From: Flavobacterium sp. UBA6721
GTDB taxonomy: Bacteria; Bacteroidota; Bacteroidia; Flavobacteriales; Flavobacteriaceae
Direction: 5' to 3'
NCBI GenBank assembly: GCA_002454195.1
Contig: DKIJ01000026.1
Coordinates: forward strand, 1 to 64,000
Length of the DNA: 64,000 nucleotides
The notes under the pieces are model-generated. The model had not been told where the DNA came from. It did not search any database and saw only the letters and a program-made list of their open reading frames with translations. Numbering within the stretch: the stretch's first letter is position 1; each line of letters starts with the position of its first letter. This document shows, one piece after another, positions 15,736 through 23,042 of the stretch. The position numbers and the translations under genes were made by a program.

Positions 15736-17799
15736 ATGTTACAAAATCCAGAAAGATATACGATTACAGCGGCTTTGCCATATACTAACGGGCCTATTCA
15801 TATTGGGCATTTAGCGGGGGTTTATGTTCCTGCTGATATTTATTCGCGTTATTTGCGTTTGCAAAATCGTGATGTTTTGTTTGTGTGCGGAAGCGACGAA
15901 CACGGAGTTGCGATTTCGATGAAAGCCAAAAAAGAAGGGATTACACCTCAGGAAGTAATTGATAAATACGACGGAATTATCCGTAAATCATTCGCTAATT
16001 TTGGAATTGCATTCGATAATTATTCGAGAACTTCGTTGCCTGTTCACCACGAAACAGCTTCGGATTTCTTTAAAAAGCTATATGATAATGGCGATTTTAT
16101 CGAAGAAGTAACGGAACAATTGTATGATGCTAAGGCTAATCAGTTTTTGGCAGATCGTTTTGTAACGGGAACTTGCCCTAAATGTGGTAACGAAGAAGCT
16201 TATGGGGATCAATGCGAGAAATGCGGTTCGACTTTGAACGCTACCGATTTGATTAATCCAAAATCGACTATTACCGGTGAAACTCCGGTTTTGAAATCAA
16301 CAAAACACTGGTTTTTGCCATTGGATCGTTATGATGCTTTCCTGAGAGAATGGATTTTGGAAGGTCATAAAAACGACTGGAAACCGAATGTGTACGGACA
16401 AGTAAAATCATGGATTGACGGAGGTTTGGAACCACGTGCCGTAACCCGTGACTTAGACTGGGGAATTGATGTTCCGGTTGAAGGCGCCGAAGGTAAAAAG
16501 TTATATGTATGGTTTGATGCGCCTATCGGATATATTTCGTCAACCAAAGAATGGGCAGCGAGAGAAGGAAAAGAGTGGGAGCCTTATTGGAAAAATGAAA
16601 ATACCAAGTTGGTTCACTTTATCGGAAAAGATAATATCGTTTTCCACTGCGTGATTTTTCCAGCGATGTTAAAAGCAGAAGGAAGCTATATTTTACCCGA
16701 AAATGTACCGGCAAATGAGTTCCTGAATTTAGAAGGGAACAAATTATCAACTTCTAAAAACTGGGCGGTTTGGCTGCACGAATATTTAGAAGAATTCCCA
16801 GATCAGCAGGATGTTTTGCGTTATGCTTTGACTTCGAATGCACCGGAAACTAAAGACAACGACTTTACTTGGAAAGATTTTCAGGCTAGAAATAACAATG
16901 AGTTGGTAGCTATTTTTGGTAATTTCATCAACCGTGTTGTGGTATTAACTAACAAATACTACAACGGAATTGTGCCAACTCCAAACGAATTAACAGAAGT
17001 TGACGAGCAAACTTTAGCGGAATTACAAGCCTATCCGGCGGTAATTTCGAGTTCACTTGAGCGTTATAGATTCAGAGAAGCTTTAGGCGAGATGATGAAT
17101 GCAGCTCGTTTAGGGAATAAATATTTGGCAGATGAAGAACCTTGGAAAGTAATTAAAGATAATCCGGAGCGTGTACAAACGCAAATGTATGTGGCATTGC
17201 AAATTGCAGCGGCTTTGAGTTCGCTTTGTGAGCCTTTCTTGCCATTTACTGCGGCTAAATTGAAACTTATTTTAAACTTAGACGATGTAAAAATCGATTG
17301 GAATACAATAACTGATACTGCTGATGTAATGCCTGCTGGTCACCAAATTGGTCAGACAGAATTACTTTTTTCAAAAATTGAAGACGAAGCAATACAAAAA
17401 CAAATAGATAAATTGGAAGCAACTAAAACAGCTAATTTGGCTGAAAATAAAAAGGCAGAACCACAAAAAGATTTAATTCAGTTTGAAGATTTTGCTAAAA
17501 TGGATTTACGTGTTGGAACTATTTTAGAAGCGGAAAAAATGCCAAAAGCGAACAAACTATTGATTTTAAAAGTAGATACCGGAATTGATGTTCGTACTAT
17601 TGTTTCTGGAATTGCCGAAAGTTTCAAACCAGAGGATATCATCGGAAAACGAGTTACTGTTTTAGTCAACTTGGCACCAAGAGCTTTACGTGGTGTAGAA
17701 AGCCAAGGAATGATTTTGATGACGAATAATGCCGAAGGCAAATTAGTTTTCGTAAATCCGGATGCTGATGGAGTAGGGAATGGAGAGACGATTAATTAA
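15736..17799 (+). CDS. metG: Methionyl-tRNA synthetase
   Basis: A 687-residue class I aminoacyl-tRNA synthetase charging tRNA-Met. The HIGH motif is in [14 protein letters not shown] near residue 20. A zinc knuckle has Cys147, Cys150, Cys160 and Cys163. The KMSKS loop is present as KLSTS (336-340), the usual form in this enzyme. The anticodon-binding helical domain follows. From about residue 580 there is a C-terminal tRNA-binding OB domain ([20 protein letters not shown]) of the type that makes the enzyme a dimer. The length is typical of the long bacterial form. A hairpin at 17808-17852 follows the stop codon. Confidence 0.97.
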   Translation: MLQNPERYTITAALPYTNGPIHIGHLAGVYVPADIYSRYLRLQNRDVLFVCGSDEHGVAISMKAKKEGITPQEVIDKYDGIIRKSFANFGIAFDNYSRTSLPVHHETASDFFKKLYDNGDFIEEVTEQLYDAKANQFLADRFVTGTCPKCGNEEAYGDQCEKCGSTLNATDLINPKSTITGETPVLKSTKHWFLPLDRYDAFLREWILEGHKNDWKPNVYGQVKSWIDGGLEPRAVTRDLDWGIDVPVEGAEGKKLYVWFDAPIGYISSTKEWAAREGKEWEPYWKNENTKLVHFIGKDNIVFHCVIFPAMLKAEGSYILPENVPANEFLNLEGNKLSTSKNWAVWLHEYLEEFPDQQDVLRYALTSNAPETKDNDFTWKDFQARNNNELVAIFGNFINRVVVLTNKYYNGIVPTPNELTEVDEQTLAELQAYPAVISSSLERYRFREALGEMMNAARLGNKYLADEEPWKVIKDNPERVQTQMYVALQIAAALSSLCEPFLPFTAAKLKLILNLDDVKIDWNTITDTADVMPAGHQIGQTELLFSKIEDEAIQKQIDKLEATKTANLAENKKAEPQKDLIQFEDFAKMDLRVGTILEAEKMPKANKLLILKVDTGIDVRTIVSGIAESFKPEDIIGKRVTVLVNLAPRALRGVESQGMILMTNNAEGKLVFVNPDADGVGNGETIN

Positions 17800-17807
17800 T
17801 ATTATTA

Positions 17808-17852
17808 CCGCAAATTCGCAAATTATTTAAAATACAATTTGCGAATTTTCGG
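17808..17852 (+). repeat. Hairpin repeat after metG (CGCAAA family)
   Basis: Arms 17808-17824 (CCGCAAATTCGCAAATT) and 17836-17852 pair at 16 of 17 positions. The sequence belongs to the same CCGCAAA-type intergenic repeat material as 20468-20578. It may also help end metG transcription, although no T-tract follows. Confidence 0.5.
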
Positions 17853-17927
17853 TTACAAATAACTTCATAGCTTTTGCTTTTTAAAAGGAAAATCAAGAAT
17901 TGCTAAGCAAAATTATTTTTCAAATAA

Positions 17928-18800
17928 ATGAAAATTAACAAACCCAAATTAGCCTTAGCAATTGGAATACTATGTATTTCTATCTTTCCTATTTTGGTTC
18001 GCTTGCATTTAACTGATGGTTTGATTTCTGCTTTTTACCGTATGTTTATTGCTGCGGTTTTTTTATTACCTTATGTTTTTATTAGCAAACGGTTTCAGCT
18101 GCCAGAAGGTCGTTATTTGTTGCTTTCAGTTATTTGCGGAATTATATTCGCTTCTGATATTTCGGTTTGGAATTTTGCGATACAACATTCTAGTGCTACT
18201 CAGGCTACTTTACTGGCAAATTTAACGCCTGTTTGGGTGGGTATTGGGTCTTTCTTTTTTTTTAAAAACAAACCTAGTACAAATTTTTGGCTTGGAACTA
18301 TTGTGGCACTTTTTGGTATGTTTGTTTTAGTAGGATTTGAAACCTTTCTCCAGTTTAAAATAGATCTAGCCTTTGTTTTGGCAGTTATTTCAGGAATGCT
18401 TTATGCTTCTTATATTTTAATCAGTAAAATTGTTTTAGAAAAACTAGATGTACTTTCATTTATGAGTATTGTTTTGTTTTCCTCCAGTTTGTTTTTGGCT
18501 TTAATTTGTTGGGTTTCTGGTGAAAATTTTACAGGTTTTTCCACAGCAGCTTGGTTGGTTTTGTTAATACAAGGAATGATTTGTCAACTGTTGGCTTGGT
18601 TAATGATTAGTTATTCTACTCAACATTTGAAGGCTACTAGAGTGTCTTTGAGTTTGTTAGCCCAAGCCGTTTTAACTACATTTTTAGCCTGGATTTTTTT
18701 AGAAGAAAAAATGAGTTGGGATAGGATTCTTGGTGCTGTTTTTTTACTTTTAGGAATAGGAATTACCTTTTATAATAAACCATTGTCAATAAAAAAATAA
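17928..18800 (+). CDS. EamA/DMT-family transporter
   Basis: A 290-residue inner-membrane protein with about ten hydrophobic helices arranged as two EamA repeats (about residues 7-138 and 148-283). The first repeat has the typical ALAIGILCISIFPILVR start and the SSATQATLLANLTPVWVG segment. The second has the WLMISYSTQHLKATRVSLSL segment, then a final helix and a short basic tail. Drug/metabolite transporters of this type export amino acids, nucleosides or other metabolites. The substrate cannot be deduced. The gene is followed after 4 bp by the HAD hydrolase gene, so the two are probably an operon. Confidence 0.88.
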   Translation: MKINKPKLALAIGILCISIFPILVRLHLTDGLISAFYRMFIAAVFLLPYVFISKRFQLPEGRYLLLSVICGIIFASDISVWNFAIQHSSATQATLLANLTPVWVGIGSFFFFKNKPSTNFWLGTIVALFGMFVLVGFETFLQFKIDLAFVLAVISGMLYASYILISKIVLEKLDVLSFMSIVLFSSSLFLALICWVSGENFTGFSTAAWLVLLIQGMICQLLAWLMISYSTQHLKATRVSLSLLAQAVLTTFLAWIFLEEKMSWDRILGAVFLLLGIGITFYNKPLSIKK

Positions 18801-18804
18801 AACT

Positions 18805-19491
18805 ATGTCTTTTAAAGTAATTGCATTTGATGCTGATGATACGTTGTTTGTAAATGAAACCTATTTTTTAGAAACAGAGGAAAAATTCTGTGCTTTAATG
18901 AGTGATTACCTTTCGCATCAAGGGCTTTCGCAGGAGCTTTTTAGAATTGAAATCAAAAATTTATCCATATACGGTTATGGAATTAAAGCTTATATACTTT
19001 CGATGATTGAAGCCGCGATGACCATATCAAATAATACGATTCCTGTTGAAGTAGTTGGTAAAATTATTGAATACGGTAAGGAATTATTAGTGAAGCCAAT
19101 TGTGCTTTTGGATGGGGTAGAAGAGACTTTGGCTGCTTTGTATGGTAAATACAAACTGGTTGTGGCTACCAAAGGGGATTTGCTGGATCAACGACGTAAA
19201 TTGCACAATTCAGGTTTGGGGAAATATTTTCACCATATCGAAGTGATGTCGGACAAACAAGAACAGGACTATCTGGATTTGATAAAACGTTTAGAAATTG
19301 AACCATCTGAATTTTATATGATTGGGAATTCACTTAAATCGGATGTTTTGCCGGTTTTGAGTATCGGAGGGTACGCTGCACACATTCCATTTCATACCAC
19401 CTGGGCGCATGAGAAGATTGATCATGAAGTGAGGCATGAAAATTTTAGATCTTTTGAAAAAATTACCGAAATATTGGAGTTGTTGAGATAA
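18805..19491 (+). CDS. HAD-superfamily hydrolase
   Basis: A 228-residue phosphatase-like protein. Motif I is FDADDTLF with the nucleophile Asp9 and acid/base Asp11. The cap is the long helical C1 insertion between motifs I and II. Motif II is VVATKGD near residue 120, and motif IV is MIGNSLKSDVLPVLSIGG near 172-188, with the Mg-binding Asp. Overall it is most like the YjjG/phosphoglycolate phosphatase-type subgroup. The substrate is unknown. It lies 4 bp after the EamA transporter gene. Confidence 0.87.
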   Translation: MSFKVIAFDADDTLFVNETYFLETEEKFCALMSDYLSHQGLSQELFRIEIKNLSIYGYGIKAYILSMIEAAMTISNNTIPVEVVGKIIEYGKELLVKPIVLLDGVEETLAALYGKYKLVVATKGDLLDQRRKLHNSGLGKYFHHIEVMSDKQEQDYLDLIKRLEIEPSEFYMIGNSLKSDVLPVLSIGGYAAHIPFHTTWAHEKIDHEVRHENFRSFEKITEILELLR

Positions 19492-19564
19492 AAAACTTCA
19501 TCTTTTATTTCGTTAAATAAAATCCAAAATGGATGTAGACCTTATATTTTAATCCGTTTTTTAC

Positions 19565-19580
19565 TAACTTTACGTAAAGT
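19565..19580 (+). promoter_or_regulatory. Palindrome over the ferritin promoter region
   Basis: ACTTTACGTAAAGT (19567-19580) is a perfect 14-bp palindrome that overlaps TAACTTTA (19565-19572), a one-mismatch -7 element. It lies 23 bp upstream of the ferritin start, so it is well placed to be an operator. It is not an obvious Fur box. Confidence 0.45.
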
Positions 19581-19602
19581 ATAATAATAAAAACCCAATT
19601 GT

Positions 19603-20121
19603 ATGTTATTAAAAAATATAGAAAACGCATTAAATAAACAAATTCGCATTGAAGCTGAATCTTCTCAAACTTATTTATCAATGGCTTGTTGGGCTGAGGT
19701 TCATGGTTTAGAAGGGATTGCACAATTTATGTATGCCCAGTCTGACGAAGAACGTGCTCATATGCTTAAATTGATTAAATATGTAAATGAACGAGGCGGT
19801 CATGCTCAGGTCACCGACTTGAAAGCGCCTAAAACAACTTATACTACTTTCAAAGAAATGTTTGAAGAATTATACAAACATGAGGTTTTTGTTTCTGATT
19901 CGATTAACGAATTGGTTCATATTACTTTTTCGGAGAAAGATTATGCAACGCATAATTTCTTGCAATGGTATGTTTCTGAGCAAATCGAAGAAGAAGCTAC
20001 TGCTAAGAATATTTTGGATAAAATTAACCTTATTGGTGACGATAAAGGAGGTTTGTATTTGTTTGATCGCGACATTCAACAGTTGGCAGTTACCAATTCA
20101 ACAACGAATAGTCTCAAATAA
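19603..20121 (+). CDS. ftnA: Non-heme bacterial ferritin
   Basis: A 172-residue ferritin that oxidises Fe2+ and stores iron in a 24-subunit shell. All ferroxidase residues of E. coli FtnA occur at identical positions: Glu17, Tyr24, Glu50, His53, Glu94, Gln127 and Glu130. The four-helix bundle pattern is complete, and the C-terminus is short and polar. It lacks the heme-ligand Met of bacterioferritin. The gene is monocistronic as far as can be seen, with a 14-bp palindrome over its probable promoter. Confidence 0.95.
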   Translation: MLLKNIENALNKQIRIEAESSQTYLSMACWAEVHGLEGIAQFMYAQSDEERAHMLKLIKYVNERGGHAQVTDLKAPKTTYTTFKEMFEELYKHEVFVSDSINELVHITFSEKDYATHNFLQWYVSEQIEEEATAKNILDKINLIGDDKGGLYLFDRDIQQLAVTNSTTNSLK

Positions 20122-20169
20122 AAAACGTTAAAGTTTATTTAGAATATATAAAAATAACATTTTTTGATT

Positions 20170-20177
20170 TATATTTG
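20170..20177 (+). promoter_or_regulatory. -7 promoter element of the Lys/Cys-rich gene
   Basis: TATATTTG matches TAnnTTTG and lies 24 bp before the ATG at 20202. No TTG is seen 19 bp upstream, so this is a partial promoter match. Confidence 0.4.
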
Positions 20178-20201
20178 CTTCAGTTTTAAACTGATAGTGA
20201 G

Positions 20202-20387
20202 ATGGGCAAAAAAGAAAAAGAGAAAGACAGCAAAAAAAAGAAGAAAGACAAAAAGAAAAAAGAAGCTCTTGTTGTGATCAAAAAAGTGGAAAACTGTAAA
20301 TCTTCCTGTTGTGAAAAGTTCAAAAAATCAGAAAGCAAACGTTGCAAACGCTGCCCTATGTATGATTTGATTAAAAAAGTAGCCTAA
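20202..20387 (+). CDS. Small Lys-rich, Cys-rich protein of unknown function
   Basis: This 61-residue protein is split into two parts. Residues 1-21 are almost entirely Lys with some Asp/Glu, as in a nucleic-acid-binding or disordered tail. Residues 30-55 contain five cysteines in the order CKSSCC, CKRC, with Pro-Met-Tyr after the last one. The Cys spacing C-x3-CC-x11-C-x2-C suggests metal binding. I believe short proteins with the CKRCP ending recur in flavobacteria, but I know no function. Its own -7 element and a strong terminator (20399-20428) frame it as a single-gene unit next to ferritin. Confidence 0.7.
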   Translation: MGKKEKEKDSKKKKKDKKKKEALVVIKKVENCKSSCCEKFKKSESKRCKRCPMYDLIKKVA

Positions 20388-20398
20388 ATTTATATATA

Positions 20399-20428
20399 AA
20401 AACCCATTCGTAGCAGCGAATGGGTTTT
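20399..20428 (+). terminator. Terminator after the Lys/Cys-rich gene
   Basis: Perfect 12-bp arms (20399-20410 and 20417-20428) flank a 6-nt loop, with the T-rich end TTTTCT on the plus strand. It lies between convergent genes and could also serve ssb. Confidence 0.8.
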
Positions 20429-20467
20429 CTATTTAATGACATTGCTGGTTTAACCGGAAAGTTTTTT

Positions 20468-20578
20468 TACCGCAAAGGTTACAAAGGATTCGCAAAGTTT
20501 TAATAAGTAATAGCGAAGCTTAAACAATTTAAAAAATCATTGCATTCTTAGCGTAAAATCTTTGTGAATTTAGCGGTA
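20468..20578. repeat. Intergenic CCGCAAAG repeat with terminal inverted ends
   Basis: The element starts TACCGC (20468-20473) and ends GCGGTA (20573-20578). Inside are ACAAAGGATTCGCAAAG and GCGTAAAATCTTTGTG phrases that can pair with each other. It has no ORF. Related sequence is at 51345-51438 and, in shorter form, at 17808-17852 and 9876-9960. Confidence 0.55.
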
Positions 20579-20583
20579 GAAAA

Positions 20584-20919
20584 TTATGGTTTTCCTAATA
20601 AAAGTAAATCAGAAACTACTACTTCAGTCACATAACGTTTTTCACCGTTTTTATCGTCATAACTGCGGTGTGTTAATTTGCCTTCAATAGCAATTTCTTT
20701 ACCTTTAGTCACGTATTTTTCAATAATTTCGGCAGTTTTGCCCCAAGCTACTAAACGATGCCATTGGGTTTCTTCTATTTTTTCACCTTTTTCATTTTTA
20801 TAACTTTCATTAGTAGCCAAAGTAAAATTGGCTAATTTTTTACCTCCATCAAAATTTTTGATTTCTGGATCGTTTCCTAAGTGACCGATTAACTGTACTT
20901 TGTTTCTTAATGCATTCAT
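20584..20919 (-). CDS. ssb: Single-stranded DNA-binding protein, short form without acidic tail
   Basis: A 111-residue OB-fold SSB. The NALRNKVQLIGHLGNDPEIK start, the FTLATNESYKN segment and the WHRLVAWGKTAEIIEKYVTKG motif are typical of bacterial SSB and put the ssDNA-binding core at about residues 1-105. The protein ends at LLLLGKP and has no Gly/Pro-rich linker and no acidic DIPF-like tip, the part that recruits repair and replication proteins. It is therefore probably a second, specialised SSB, with a full-length copy elsewhere in the genome. Confidence 0.9.
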   Translation of the reverse strand: MNALRNKVQLIGHLGNDPEIKNFDGGKKLANFTLATNESYKNEKGEKIEETQWHRLVAWGKTAEIIEKYVTKGKEIAIEGKLTHRSYDDKNGEKRYVTEVVVSDLLLLGKP

Positions 20920-21139
20920 GGCGTATAAAATTTAATTGTTAATATTATTTTTTTAAGTCTTTATTGATATTGTTATTGTCATTGAAATTAACATTGTTTT
21001 TGTTTCATTTCAACGAGACAAAGTTGCAACAACAGCCAGCAGTTAGTCGGTAGTTAGTTGTTTACTTTCGGTTGTAAATATTTGTAAGCGTTTGTAAACG
21101 GATATTATTTTTTGTATATTGCAGAAAATCAATGAGTTT

Positions 21140-22669
21140 ATGCAGGCAGAAATCAATAAAGTCGAACTTAGAAATTTAAAAATTCAAGACTATAAAGAAT
21201 TAAAAAATTCCATGATTGAATCCTATCCCGAAATGATAGATGATTATTGGAGGGAATCGGATATTAAAAAATTACTTAAAATATTTCCAGAAGGACAACT
21301 GGTTATATTAGTAGACGATATTGTGGTGGGGGCAGCACTCTCACTGATAGTTGATGAAGATTTGGTCGAAAAGAATCATGATTATGCTAAAATTACGGGT
21401 GATTATACCTTTTCTACCCATAATCCTAATGGAGAAGTGCTTTACGGAATTGATGTTTTTGTGGTTCCTAAATATAGAGGATTGCGTTTGGGGCGAAGAT
21501 TGTATGATGCCCGAAAAGAAATTTGCGAACAATTGAATTTGAAATCGATTGTATTTGCAGGACGGATACCAAATTACGGTAATTATGCCCATGAATTAAC
21601 TCCTAAGGCATATATCGATAAGGTAAAAAGAAAAGAAATTCATGATCCCGTATTGTCTTTTCAGTTGAGTAACGAATTTCACGTAATGCGTGTAATGCGA
21701 AATTATCTGGAAGGCGATCGTAAATCGAAGCAATTTGCCGTTTTGTTAGAATGGAACAATATCTATTATGATGAAAGTCCGCAAATAATTAATACTACAA
21801 AAAGTGTTATTCGATTGGGTTTAATTCAATGGCAAATGAGACCTTTAAGAGATTTGGATGCCTTAATTGAACAGGCTGAATTTTTTATTGATGCCGTATC
21901 GGGTTATGGAAGTGATTTTGCTGTTTTTCCAGAGCTGTTTATTGCGCCTTTAATGGCAGATTATAATCATTTATCAGAAGCAGATGCTATTCGGGAACTA
22001 GCTAAATATTCAGAACCCATTCGCAAAAGATTTCAAGAACTAGCGATTTCTTATAATATCAACATCATTACAGGTAGTATGCCTACTTTGATAGATGGTG
22101 TTTTGTACAATAGTGGTTTTTTGTGCAAAAGAGACGGAACGTATGAAACCTATACCAAAATTCATATCACGCCAAATGAAGTTTTTCATTGGGGGATAAC
22201 AGGAGGAAACACTATTAAAACCTTCGATACCGATTGTGGCAAAATAGGAATCATGATTTGTTATGATGTAGAGTTCCCAGAACTGTCCCGATTAATGGCC
22301 GATGAAGGCATGAATATCTTGTTTGTGCCATTTCTGACCGATACTCAAAATGGTTATACACGTGTGAAACATTGCGCACAAGCCAGAGCCATAGAAAACG
22401 AATGTTATGTAGCCATTGCCGGTTGTGTGGGGAATTTGCCAAAGGTGAATAATATGGATATTCAATACGCGCAAACAGCAGTTTTTACCCCTTCCGATTT
22501 TGCTTTTCCAAGTAATGGGATTAAAGCCGAAACGACTCCCAATACCGAAATGACTTTGATTGTTGATGTCGATTTGGACTTACTCAAAGAGTTACATGAA
22601 CACGGAAGTGTCAATATTTTAAAAGACCGCCGTCACGATTTGTACCGAATTAAAAAGCTAAAAAGTTAG
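21140..22669 (+). CDS. Fusion of GNAT acetyltransferase and nitrilase-type carbon-nitrogen hydrolase
   Basis: A 509-residue two-domain protein from ATG 21140. An upstream TTG at 21119 is less likely. Residues 1 to about 210 form a GNAT fold, with the acetyl-CoA loop near GLRLGRRLYDAR. Residues from about 225 are a nitrilase-superfamily hydrolase with the complete triad: Glu265 in FPELF, Lys340 in YTKIH and Cys374 in MICYDVEFPE. The same fused architecture is, to my knowledge, conserved in Bacteroidota, but its substrate is unknown. It is followed after 3 bp by the zinc-ribbon gene, so the two are cotranscribed. Confidence 0.9.
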   Translation: MQAEINKVELRNLKIQDYKELKNSMIESYPEMIDDYWRESDIKKLLKIFPEGQLVILVDDIVVGAALSLIVDEDLVEKNHDYAKITGDYTFSTHNPNGEVLYGIDVFVVPKYRGLRLGRRLYDARKEICEQLNLKSIVFAGRIPNYGNYAHELTPKAYIDKVKRKEIHDPVLSFQLSNEFHVMRVMRNYLEGDRKSKQFAVLLEWNNIYYDESPQIINTTKSVIRLGLIQWQMRPLRDLDALIEQAEFFIDAVSGYGSDFAVFPELFIAPLMADYNHLSEADAIRELAKYSEPIRKRFQELAISYNINIITGSMPTLIDGVLYNSGFLCKRDGTYETYTKIHITPNEVFHWGITGGNTIKTFDTDCGKIGIMICYDVEFPELSRLMADEGMNILFVPFLTDTQNGYTRVKHCAQARAIENECYVAIAGCVGNLPKVNNMDIQYAQTAVFTPSDFAFPSNGIKAETTPNTEMTLIVDVDLDLLKELHEHGSVNILKDRRHDLYRIKKLKS

Positions 22670-22672
22670 CCT

Positions 22673-23020
22673 ATGAAAAACTGTTTAGAATGCGGTGAAA
22701 AAATTATAGGCCGTGAAGACAAGAAATTTTGCAGCGATGGTTGCAGAAACGCCTATAATAATAAGATGAATAAGGATAGCAATAATTTCATGCGCAATAT
22801 TAATAACAAATTACGCAAAAACTATCGCATTCTTAATGAACTCAATACGGATGGAAAATCAAAAGTTTCCAAAACAAAGTTGCTTAGTAAAGGTTTTGAT
22901 TTTGATTTTTTTACCAATATTTTAAAAACAAAAACAGGAAATACATACTATTTCTTGTATGATCAGGGTTATATGTTATTAGAAAATGATATGTATATCC
23001 TTGTCAAAAAGGATAATTAA
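22673..23020 (+). CDS. Small zinc-ribbon protein of unknown function
   Basis: A 115-residue protein starting with a treble-clef zinc ribbon, CLECGEKIIGREDKKFCSDGC, whose four Cys are at residues 4, 7, 21 and 25. The next helix (RNAYNNKMNKDSNNFMRNINNKLRKN) is basic and Asn-rich. The C-terminal half (about 60-112) is a small alpha/beta segment ending in MYILVKKDN. I recognise it only as a conserved flavobacterial hypothetical protein. Its place 3 bp after the GNAT-hydrolase gene and 22 bp before the peptidase gene suggests one transcript. DNA or RNA binding is possible but unproven. Confidence 0.78.
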   Translation: MKNCLECGEKIIGREDKKFCSDGCRNAYNNKMNKDSNNFMRNINNKLRKNYRILNELNTDGKSKVSKTKLLSKGFDFDFFTNILKTKTGNTYYFLYDQGYMLLENDMYILVKKDN

Positions 23021-23042
23021 AAAATACCCAATCTACCTAAAA

